Shown here one piece after another: positions 38,462 to 49,200 of a stretch of DNA of 64,000 bases (position 1 is the stretch's first letter; every line of letters begins with the position of its first letter). A program made the translations under genes and the position numbers. The notes under the pieces are model-generated. The model was not told where the DNA came from, did no database searches, and was given only the letters and a program-made list of their open reading frames with translations. Source of the stretch: Aquila chrysaetos chrysaetos (lineage: Eukaryota > Chordata > Aves > Accipitriformes > Accipitridae); the NCBI RefSeq assembly GCF_900496995.4, contig NC_044014.1:7390001-7454000 (forward strand), written 5' to 3'.

Positions 38462-41400
38462 CAAGAGCAGAGAAAGGAGAATCAGTGATTGTACTGATTG
38501 AAGTGCTTTGGGGCTGAAATATTTTTACAGAGTGACTCTGCTGACCCTACCTTTCTCCCTACTTTGTAGATCAGCTGCTCTGAGCAGGTGCCAAGATCAG
38601 CAACAGTGAAAGTTCATCTGGCAAATATTCAAGTGCTGTTCTAGTTGATCTGCACAGGCACTAGTGCACAAATCTTCCCATCGAAGAACCACAAAGAACA
38701 CTCGAAACATCTTAGGACTTAGTCTCAGCTGTGCCCATGTGTGTGGCTGTGCATGTATATAAATTTTAATTCTATCTTTTGAACATTATCAAGGGGAATG
38801 CTATTGAAAAAGGCAATAGTGGAGTTATTTTCAAGTACGAGTAAGCGAAGGCCAGAGTCTAAATCCATGTTGATGAATAATGGAAAGAAACGTCCTGAAG
38901 CCCAATCCACACGCAAGAAATCATACCACATGCCTGTGATAAATAGGTCAAGCTTTCTGTTAAAAAGAGGGTGTTTTATCCCCCATAATACATTGATTGT
39001 TCCAAAAGCCAGCACTTCCAAGGGGCAATTTGTTGCCCTCCCACTTAGAAGTGTTTTACTTTCCAACCTAAATTTGCCCATGGTGAATTTGTTCTTTCAT
39101 TAGTACTGTTCCTTAGCTTAAATACATCTTTACCTGCCCTGGAGTTTACCACCCCCCCAGTGTTTTTAAAGAATACAGTGCAATTCTGGTCTGGTGACTA
39201 GGCACTTATAGCAAGAAAATTGTCCAGAGATTGTAACAAAGTAGAGGCAAATTCACCCTGGAACCTGTCACAAAGTAGTAGATTTTCTTTTCCTTACACT
39301 TTCAAATGCACTGCCTGCTCCTTTGTATAGACCTGCAACAGAATTTACTCCATCTTAAGCCATAGTGAAAATGCTTATTATCAGGTGACCTTGATCCTGT
39401 CTTTTATGACAAGTTTTTCCTCTGTAATGGTATCAAACTTCCTCCCATGTTCCTTGAGGTTTTCAGAGTTTCTCTGTGTGATTGTGCAGTCATCCTCCAT
39501 ATGGTCTCTGGTTCCAAACTTGGTGGTTCTATCAAATTCAGTCAGTGTGCTCCTCCTTTTTGTGCTAACACAATGAAATTAAAAGAGCTACCAAGGCTGG
39601 TCAATTCCAAGCAAGGTTCTTGAGCAGCGTGAATAGTTGCTGTCTTCTGGTCTAATTCCTTCATAAATGTTGCTGTTCTTTGCCTACCTCACAGTTCTTA
39701 GGATTCTGGTATAGATAATGGTTTCTCATATCCTACCACATCACCTGTGTTATGCAAACCCAAACTGAGAAGAACTACTACATATCCTATGTTGAGAAAA
39801 AGCAGTTTAATAACACATAGATGGAAGGTTCATTTGACAAAAGCTTCCTTTGGTGTTCCATTCTGTCTCCTCTCTCTCTCTCCTTCCTCTGTCCTTAAAT
39901 CTGGTCTAAAAACTACCGTAAAACTGCTGTCAGACTAAAGGGCCTACACTTTCTCATCACATCCCCTCCTTTCCTATTCTTAAGGACAGGTGGCCCATTT
40001 GCTTTTCTTCAGTCACGGAGTTGTGTTCCTGTGCCATAAAGATAGGAAAAGCCCTTATTTCTCACCCGACAGTTCCATGTACCAGTTCTTGCAGAACCTG
40101 GCAGTGGGGATTAGCTAGCTCCTGACAGTATGAGTTGATTCACTTCTACATTTGGCTTTTGCCTTTTTGTGGTAGTTGTGATCCAGCACCTTCATTCCCA
40201 GGAAGCCACTTGTATTTTCCATCACTTTTTACACTGTTACCTTTATTTTAGCACAAGATCTTTGTCATGTAAGGAACCAGCTCACTTTTCTCATCTCACT
40301 TTGCTCAGCAGACTAAGAATTTTGCGCATACAGAGAAGAGTAGAGCCCCTATTCTATAGTTAACGTGCAACCTCAAGCATGTTTTGACTTAAACTCAAGC
40401 CTCCTCTTCAGCTTTTATGAATTATTTTAAGCTGAATTCTGAGTTTATCAAAGTTTGGTACCTTGAATTTCAGAAAAGCAGCAACACCAACCAAAAAACT
40501 CCAAGCCAACCAAACAAAACCCTTAGTTGTAGACATGGTTTTTAGAGTTTAGAGACTGTGATGTCTCAGTCCATAGCAGGGGCAGACAGGATGCATTTAT
40601 ATGATTAAATGACAGAAGGGGGGACAGGCTGACCTGTCTTGAGATTGTTGTGTGATACGCAACCTTGTTCCCTGGTTGGTCAAAAGAGGAATTTGCTAAA
40701 GGAACCCCCAGCTCTACGTCATTCAAAATAGGCAGAGCGTCTATTTTTATTGTAGGGTCTGCAAGAACTACCTGATCTGCTCTGCACAGAACATTCCTGG
40801 AAGAATGTGAAAGACTTTTTAAAGGAGTTCTGTGAAACAAATAAGGTTGTGTTTTACAGAAAAAGACAGATATCAAATGAACAAGAACATAGAAAACTAA
40901 CACCTGAAACTGTGAGACTTTAATGACAGAAGAAACTTCAAAGCCTAAATAATAGAAGAGAGGGCCTGCCAGCTTAAGAAGTACTGTTGAGCTTTGCAAG
41001 TATAGCTGCTAGGATCAGATCTCATTCCTAGATCATGCTCTTATAGTTAGGAACTACAGGGATGATTAGACATGCACGTAAGGAACAGCGTGAGTGCTTT
41101 GAGAGGTTTACCACTTTCTGAAAGTCACATAGCCGCTTACAATGTTTGTACTCAAAATGTCTGTACAGATGTGACAGGTTAGCACAAGAGATCATGAAAG
41201 TTCAGCTGAGAAATGTTTCTTTGAGGTGTTGGTCTGGCTCTAGATATAACATTTTCCATTGACTCAAGGAAGACCACGGTTTCAATTAGACACTAATCAG
41301 CATTCCTATGTGTGGCACTCTTATACACTTGGAATATCAAAACAGTTCTAATCTGACAGTAATGCAGTTTCTGTGACCTTTTGTTTTTTAATTAGAAAAT

Positions 41401-44331
41401 TTTGTGTGTGAAGTAGACTTATACTCAGTTCAGGAAGGACTTTGTCATCTAGCCTAGGAAATTCCAAAGAAGATTAATATTTGCAGTTTTAAAAGGAGGA
41501 AAGGGGATTTTGGGTGGGTAAAATGTTGAAATACTTTTTCTATTCAAGCCCCTATTAAATATTATCTTTCCGGGTCTTGCCTGTAGAGTACAGTTGAACT
41601 GAAGAAATTTTCTGCCTGAAGCCAAAACAAACATAAAGTCACTAACAGAAATAGGGTAAGAGCCTTCAAATAGAAGATGGTACTGGTTTCAGAGGTGAAG
41701 AAAATACATTTAAAGGTAAGAGAAAATGCAGGAAGATTGCTTGGTACAGCTTGAAATAAAAGAACCTCTAAGGTTACTTACAGGTTTTTGTGACTGACCA
41801 TTTAGGTGACCTTGAAGGCTACTTTTGATGGTATTTTGTTTGATTTTTATTCTCACACAGCAAAGTATAAACCTTTTTCTCATAGGAATACAATGAGGAT
41901 GTTTATTGGATCTACACTGCAGCTCTTGGGAACAAAAGAGAAAAATCACTTCGTTAAAAGTGTGATTTTCAATTATTATGTATGCACTGATAATTATCGT
42001 GAGGCTTCTTTCCTTGCGTAAGCCTTATAATTCCAGTAGGATGTGGGCAGTATGAAGGCCATTTACGTATGCCCCCTGTTCATTTTTCTATGTGTTTTGG
42101 CTTCTACTAGAGACCACACCACATCCAAAGCCTACTGAAATCCTACTTCAGTAGGTTTTAAATCAGACCTTACTTTTCTCCAACATTAAGTGAAACAACT
42201 GCATTTATGCGTTTTAGGAATTACTTTTGCAGCATGCTGCTTATAACCAAACAGTACGGTTGCACTGGGTGGTGAAAGCAGTAGGAATTCCCTTTTTCCT
42301 TGCCTCTTTGCAACCTCTACCCTCAGGTCCCTCTCCTAGTCTGGATTTGGGTATGTAGAGATAAATAGGTTCTATATTCCTCTGGGTCCCATCCAGCTCA
42401 GAGAGGTGAGATTGAAGTGGGATATGACATCCCATTTTTTCATATGGGTCATGGGTAGGTTACTACATCCATGAAGTGAAGGATGGCACTCCTGAGCAAT
42501 GCAGCTACATGCCTGTTCTCCCCTCGGGCTGGAATTATAGCTGTATTCCAGTCCATAGCATAATCTAACCATAAATGCAGCAGCAAAGAGTCAGCACTTA
42601 CTATGTTTGAAATGCCTATCTGTCATAAGCAGTTGTGGGAGAATGGCTCTGAACAAGCACTACACAAGATTAGCTTCTGGGAAAGGATTATCACACAAAT
42701 GAAATGTATTTAAACTTTTTATTTATGTCAAGTTACATAAAATCAAAAGAAGGATGTGGGCCTGCCCATAGCCTCATAGAAAATAATGGGTTAAATTTTC
42801 CTTAGGGTAGTGTGAAAGGTTAGGACATAAACTGTCCGTTAAATTTGTGCCTAAATCTTCTGGGTGCCTTGCAAAACCTAGCAATGTTCTCTGCTCTGAA
42901 GTATTCAGAAGTTGTTATTTTTTAAGCTCCCTAGCTGGTATAAATGGATGCAGTGGAGTTTCACTGTTTTTCACCAGCTGAGATCCTGGTTCCACAAGTG
43001 GTTGAAATGGAGGAGAGTTAGGGAAGAATTAGGGCAATAGGCAAGAGCTGGATGGGGACATCTGCTTAAACATGTGTTCTCTAAGCACTTATCCTGATTT
43101 TTCACTTTCTAATTTCTGAACCACATAGAAGAAGTATGTACTGTTTTACAGACTGTTTAGCCCTTGTTGTCTGGTACAGAAAAGGTTAATGACTGCAAAC
43201 ATACTGCAGGAATGAAGATACACCCCAAATTTTTTTGGGAAGCTGCAGTATTAGAAACAGTTTGCTGTAGATCACTGCAGGTGAACCTTTATAGCTAAGC
43301 TATTTGGGTGCTAATATTTCCTTTGAGATGCTCCCATGTGTTTACTTTTAAAGAAGTGTAAACCCCACTGAAAATACTCACAATGGGTGAGCAAACATTG
43401 TACCACTGTTAGAAAATAAATTTTTATAAAATAAGGTCCTTTGTGCTATATGCTAAATGCACCTTCCTAATCCTAACTTCATTCACCGGGTACGTAGCTG
43501 AGTCCCTCTAGTGGCATCGACATTTACTTGGCTTCAGCACGTTATTAAAATTCTATTTTACAGCCACATTATAGCAGCAAATTCACAGGTAGCTTTTCTG
43601 GACACTCTGAGGACTGTGGCAAAGTGAGTATTGGATTAGATACTGTGCAGGCTAGTGTTAATGAATGTAAATTGATTTTTAGCTGTGAGGGGCAATTATA
43701 GATGCAGTGGAAGGAGAAGGGGATTTTTGAAAGCATATTCAAGAACTAATTACTATTAGTAAGGAACACGCAAAGAGCAACGTAATACCCAGGACAGCCA
43801 ATAGGGATAAAAGCTTATACACAAATCTGTCATGACCTAGTAGTGAAGACTGTTTAAAACACTGATCTCCACTTAGCTTGTAAATGCGCATCACCCTCTT
43901 TCTCACTCATATATTCTCTCTCTCTCTCTGACACACACACACACACACACGCTCCTGGATTTGCAGCAGACAGACATCTAGGGCACTTCTTGGCATCCAC
44001 AGGAAAATCATATGGGATTAAAAAACCACAGCAGTAAGTACTCACTGCATTAAATGTTTATTAAGTGGCATGCTGTCAAAACCTAGATGTAATAGTAAAT
44101 ACAGGAGGACTTTAATGGAAATTGCTTGTATTTGATTTTTCTTAGGAATTGCTGAAAGCTGCCTCTCAAGGATTACAACTTTGCCTTTTGCTTTTACGGA
44201 TGCTTGTTTACTATCCATGTGGTAACCGCTGGACAGCCAGTAATCCATTCATTATCCACACTGATTGAGTGCAGGAGTAGTGCAGTGGTAACTACTTCAC
44301 TCAGCTGACGGCAGACGACAAAAGGAGGGAA
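38462..44331. other. Spacer upstream of the receptor gene
   Basis: No coding exon was recognised between the solo LTR and the receptor start. A minus-strand frame of 158 codons (40523-40999) has no known domain. The final stretch before the start codon holds the TC/AC microsatellite. It also has CAGCTGACGG at 44302-44311, which combines an E-box and a half CRE-like core and may be promoter or 5' UTR sequence. Confidence 0.4.
43915..43950. repeat. Compound (TC)n-(AC)n microsatellite
   Basis: About seven TC units are followed by G and then ten AC units. This is about 0.4 kb upstream of the receptor start codon. Confidence 0.97.
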
Positions 44332-45366
44332 ATGATGAATTCGGACAATTTAACTTCCCAAAGCTTCCTCTCTGCAATTCACAGCAATGCGAGCAATTTA
44401 TTCTCAGGGCTCCAGTTTGTTCAGACCTTCAAGCCACTCATCATCCCCTGCTACTCACTAGTGGTTTTTATTGGTGTCATTGGGAATTACCTTCTCATTT
44501 ATGTTATCTGTAAGACAAAAAAAATGCACAATGTCACCAACTTTCTGGTAGGCAATCTGGCTTTCTCAGATATGCTCATGTGTGCAACCTGTGTTCCCCT
44601 GACACTCGCGTATGCCTTCGAGCCCAGAGGATGGGTGTACGGGCGTTTCATGTGCTACTTTGTTTTCCTGATGCAACCCGTCACTGTGTTTGTGTCCGTC
44701 TTTACCTTGACCGTCATAGCTGTGGACAGGTATTATGCCATGGTGTACCCATTCCGCAGGAGGCTCACCATCCCTATTTGTGCTTATATCCTGGCTGCTA
44801 TTTGGCTGCTGAGCTGTACCTTGGCTGCCCCAGCCTTGGTCCACACTTACCACGCAGAGTTCCCAGAGCTGGACTTCTCCATTTGCGAGGAGTTTTGGTT
44901 CCACATGAAAAGAGATCGCTTAGCTTATGCCTACAGCACTCTCATCATCACCTACGTGCTGCCTTTGGCTGTCATCTCCCTGTCCTACCTGAGAATCTCG
45001 GTCAAGCTGAAAAACCGTGTGGTCCCAGGCAACGTCACCCAGGGCCAAGCTGAGTGGGACCGAGCAAGGAGGAGGAAGACTTTTCGCTTGCTAGTCTTAG
45101 TGGTGGCAGCCTTTGGAGTCTGTTGGCTGCCTCTGCACATCTTCAACATGATAAAGGACATAGACATCAGCTTGATTGACAAGCAGTACTTCAACTTCAT
45201 CCAGCTGCTCTGCCACTGGTTCGCAATGATGTCTGCTTGTACCAATGCCTTCCTCTACGCCTGGCTCCATGACAGCTTCAGGGGGGAGCTGAAGAAAATG
45301 TTTGCTTGGAGGAAGAAAAAAATTGGACCCACTACAAACTGCATTATGGCCAGTGTGGTGCTGTAA
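44332..45366 (+). CDS. PRLHR: Prolactin-releasing peptide receptor (PRLHR/GPR10-type GPCR), single exon
   Basis: This is a 344-residue plasma-membrane receptor with seven hydrophobic segments. Visible class A landmarks are GN ending at N52 (TM1), LAFSD with D80 (TM2), C108 and C185 (the TM3-ECL2 disulfide pair), D132-R133-Y134, CWLP at 264-267, and TM7 with NAFLY at 305-309. The stretches CVPLTLAYAFEPRGWV, HTYH, CEEFW, VSVKLKNRVVPG-like and AWLHDSFR are, from memory, hallmarks of the prolactin-releasing peptide receptor. In that family the ligands are RF-amide peptides (PrRP and, in non-mammals, C-RFamide). The N-terminus is short, has sequons at N6 and N19, and shows no signal peptide. The C-terminus SVVL resembles the PDZ ligand of mammalian PRLHR (SVVI), which is known to bind GRIP/PICK1-type proteins. 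Human PRLHR is 370 residues, with most of the difference in the N-terminus. Two tandem ATGs (44332 and 44335) are possible starts; the first has G at -3 and the second A at -3. Birds carry more than one PRLHR-type gene, and I cannot decide between PRLHR and a PRLHR2/PRLHR-like paralogue. The oddity is Ala in place of Pro in NPxxY. Confidence 0.93.
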   Translation: MMNSDNLTSQSFLSAIHSNASNLFSGLQFVQTFKPLIIPCYSLVVFIGVIGNYLLIYVICKTKKMHNVTNFLVGNLAFSDMLMCATCVPLTLAYAFEPRGWVYGRFMCYFVFLMQPVTVFVSVFTLTVIAVDRYYAMVYPFRRRLTIPICAYILAAIWLLSCTLAAPALVHTYHAEFPELDFSICEEFWFHMKRDRLAYAYSTLIITYVLPLAVISLSYLRISVKLKNRVVPGNVTQGQAEWDRARRRKTFRLLVLVVAAFGVCWLPLHIFNMIKDIDISLIDKQYFNFIQLLCHWFAMMSACTNAFLYAWLHDSFRGELKKMFAWRKKKIGPTTNCIMASVVL

Positions 45367-46225
45367 ACGAGAGCTGGTGGGAGTGCACCTCCTTTGTATG
45401 GTAACGCTGTAAGTCATTTCCATTTTTAATCAGTCCTGGTTCCTGACGTTTGTCCTCAGGGCTCAGTTATAACAACACAAGTCCCATGCGTAGCTTCCCC
45501 AGCTCCTCCACTCCTACTGGAGAAGGAGAAGCAGACATCACATCCCCAAAATGTCTTTACCTCTTTGACAGGAGTTAGGGGCCAAGGAGGTGTTAGCACG
45601 ATAAGATACCCTTATGTAACTACAGGGATCCCTCCTGTCTCTTTTGGATATTGCTGACAGTACAGACATGGGATTTGGGGACAGGGAGAAGCAAGGATGA
45701 ATATGAGACCTAAATATCTCAGTGAGGAAGTGCCTTGGATTGGGTAAAAGTTAAATCTGCCTATCTACCCAGAGTCCAGTCCTTAGCCCAGGATCCAGGG
45801 TGGAGGACTAACAACATTCCTGTAGTCCTCTTGGGTTAGGGCCATGCTGAAGAATAGCCTAAGGCTCTCTGAAATGCCCTTCCTGAGCAGCTGGCTAGCT
45901 GTGGGCAGGAAACCAGGCTGGTAGGAGCTGCTCCGAGCCTCCCTGGGTGGGATGTGCTGTGTCTGCCCTGCATGGTTTCCCCCCCTCACTGCCATCTTCT
46001 TGCCACTGGCCAAGTGGATGGAGTGGTAGCCTTTGCAGCAGGGCTGCTCACCTGCCCGCTGTGGCCAACCACATTGGGCAGGAATCTGTGCTTTATGTTT
46101 TTTGAAGCCAGCATCACCATGCAATCCCAAAGCTCCCCTGTCTCGTGAACCTGCAGCACAGCATGTAGCAAGGTGAGATGCGGTATTGCGAGAGGGGAAA
46201 TAAAACCGGAGTGATGTTATTTCTG
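45367..46225 (+). other. Probable 3' UTR of the receptor gene
   Basis: The interval follows the TAA stop at 45364-45366 and shows no convincing coding pattern. It runs to the first canonical AATAAA on the coding strand that I found downstream (46199-46204), which is followed by a T/G-richer stretch. The extent is inferred from that signal only; no transcript evidence is available here. Confidence 0.35.
46199..46204 (+). terminator. Candidate polyadenylation signal AATAAA
   Basis: This is a canonical AATAAA hexamer about 835 bases past the receptor stop codon. A T/G-rich stretch (GTGATGTTATTTCTGTG) lies shortly downstream, as expected for a cleavage-site context. A single hexamer is weak evidence, so this is only the best candidate end for the receptor transcript. 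Confidence 0.35.
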
Positions 46226-49200
46226 TGAGGTGCAACTGCAATGCAGTGTGCGCAACAGCCTGTTGGGTGGATTTGCTGATGCTGTCATCAAGGATGGACA
46301 GACTGGAGACATAATGAGTGGTGGAAAATCATCCAAATAGGGGTACATTAAGACATACCACCACTTTACCGACAATGAATTGTGTTCTTGCCATTGTCTC
46401 ATGTAACCCCAATTTGCTGACCCTACTGCAAGTCAGCTGCATTCCCAGGCACAGGAGTGGACGTCACCGTAGCCTTGTCAGTGCTGAGATGCTTTCCACT
46501 CATTCCTTGAGAAACCGATTCTGCTGTGTGGCAATGCTGCCATCAGCTTTGATCTCCAGAGACAGCCAGAGACTTTGATACTGTCTTCAGGAGCACTTCT
46601 GGAGGTGTCTGTTAAAAGACAGTGGATGGAAGGGGCTGTTGACATTGAGCCATGTATGAACATCGCGTGACCGGCCAAAGAAAGACCTGTCAAACAGAGC
46701 AGAGTGGCAAGTTCTCTCTTTTGAAAGAGTCTTTTGGGAAGAAACAATTTCCTTTGACATTCACCTTTCAATCAAATGATGGAGTTAGAAGCTATAATCA
46801 ACCTAATGGTTTCTAGTTTCTTCCTCCCTGAACTGAAAATAACTGTGATAAGTATGTGGGACAAAGTTCTGAAAGCAGACATTGTTTCTGAAAAGGTTTC
46901 TTCCAGCCTGCTCGGCCAGAATCTGGGATGGCATGAGGAACTGCCTGATACCGAGCTGAGATCAGCTGGAGAAGCAGTGCAATCCAGGGGCAGTTTTGGC
47001 CATGGTCTGCAAGGGCATATATTCGACCACAACTGCACAAGGCCAGAAACATATGTGCTGCGAGGCAATGCAAATAGACAAGAGGGGAGAGGGAAGAAAG
47101 AGAGGATGGTTTCTCTAGTTTGTAAATGTACTCCTACTGTGAAACTGTAAATATCATTTTGCTCATCAGCATTCAGTAAGCTTAATCTGGTTAAAAAAAT
47201 ACACAGATGCATATGCACACACTGGGAAAAGCATTGCAAAAACATTTGAAATCCCTTTTCACAAATTTCCTTAGGATTTCAAGCTGTTCTGCTGCTAGTA
47301 ATGAGGAACTGGATATTAGAAATTGATTACAGAGACACTGAATCAAGGAGGTCCTTTTCAAGTCGGCATGACTTGCCTTCACTGTGTGATTAAGTGTATC
47401 TATCTGCCTTGCTTACCTCGATTTAAAGATTTGAATGACCTATTAAAGCATGTTTTGCTTTTGCTGAATTTTTGGAACTTGTTTTTCCTTCAAGCTCAAT
47501 ATGGCAAGTTACTGGAATAACTGGTGATTTTGAAAAGGCAAAAAAATCCCTTCCAAACCAACCAACCAAATTTTATAAGCTTTTCAGCTTTTGTTTCAGG
47601 GCTCTTTTGAAGAGAACAGAGAGTAGGACACCAAGAGAGCACTGAAACAACACTGCAAAAAGCAGCTTTAAATAACGACAGAATCCTGATTTTTAGAGAT
47701 TTTTCTTGTATGGAATTATGTGACTTCAAGCTGTTAATTTGTCAGTTTGTAAAGGTTAATTAGCATTGAGATGGCCCATAATGTTTACAATCATCTCATG
47801 CACTAAATACAGACAGCACTGTAATCTAGAGTGATGCAAAGCCCAGTGGAGTAACTGGGAAGACTCTTGTTAACACAGCAGGCCTGGCATCATTTCCTTC
47901 TTATATATTATGTTTTTCCTCTCATTTGCCGGCACTGCAGTTTGGCTTATTAATGTTCTCTTGAATGTTAGTGACTGCAGATGGCTGCTGCAGAGAGCTG
48001 CACGAAGCAAACAAGAGGGATCGCTCGCTCCCTTTTTTTTTTTTTTTTCTTTCTTTCCTTGAGACAGAAATGAAGGGCTGTTGAGTGCGTATATTGTTCC
48101 CACAGTGAGGGACGCGCTGGGAACATCTCGCTACCAGCAGCCTCTGGAGCTGCCGTTATAGCAATGCCAAGGTCTGTCATCTCAAGGAGGTCCTCAGGAG
48201 TGCCCAGCACATCTGGTACCCGCGCTTAAGTGCTGGTTTAACCTGTACCTGCCTTGAATCTGTCAGGACTCGCATTTGCCCTAGAAAGCTCAGAGCCTGC
48301 CCCTTTGCTTCAGGCCCTACTAGGTTTTGCAGATGCGCTGTGAAATGATCTGCATTCCCCGGCGCGGGCTCCTGGAAGCTCTTCTCTCTCCTCGGCAGCC
48401 CCCTTGGCCCATCTCAGCGGTCCTGCAAGGCCGTTTTTACAGGCTTTCCCTGCACGGTGCACAGAGGAGGTCCGGCCCCGAGCAGCAGGGCTGGGGGTGC
48501 CGCAGGCTGGCGGGGACCGAGGCGCAGCCGTATTTGCTCAGCCCCATCTCTGAATCGAGCCCCAAGAATCTCTGCTCAAAGTAATTACTGTTTTCTCTGA
48601 TATCCAGAGTAATAAACAATAATAAGATTTAAAGGCACGTTGGTGCACTTCTTTAATCCAGTTATGCAAATAATTATATTAAAAGCTGTCATGTGAAATG
48701 CATTTGCTAATCTCCACCCCTCGCTGGGGAACTGCCGTGGCTCTCTGAGGAACCAGCGATCATCACTACGGTATTTTTGGTGGTATAATTTTTAATTATA
48801 ATTTAAGAAATCATTGCATGCTTTGATTTTATGAAGTAGCCCAGTTCAAAACTCGATGAACATATTAACTTTCCCTGTAAGGGTTTTAGTTGTTGTTTCT
48901 TGCTTACATTCAAATCCAAGACTCGCACACTGCCAGGCAGCTGCTCTGCAGGGATGGAGCAGGATTTGCATCTGAGCTGAGGTATGGCAGAATGCTCTAT
49001 GCTCCTCATCTGCTGGGATTGTATTCCAGTTGTTTAAATGTACCGCAAGACTTTTAGCAGGTAGAACCAGGTGTTCTGCATTTTACAGCAGCAAAACCAT
49101 GCTATTTATGATGGCTTCTCAGACTGTTCCTGAAGGACAGTCTCTCGTAAACACTTCTAGATGTACTACGGAGTTTGTACACATGCTCTGTGGTGGTGTT

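Noticed and set aside
40523..40999. A 158-codon minus-strand frame as a possible gene or LINE piece
   Set aside because: I could not match it to CR1 or any other family, and it lacks any supporting signals.
44580..45053. A 157-codon frame inside the receptor gene in another frame
   Set aside because: It is a shadow of the receptor coding sequence, produced by its higher GC content.
46772..47245. Overlapping frames of 157 codons (minus) and 124 codons (plus)
   Set aside because: They overlap on opposite strands, have no domain, and look like a stretch that happens to be poor in stop codons.
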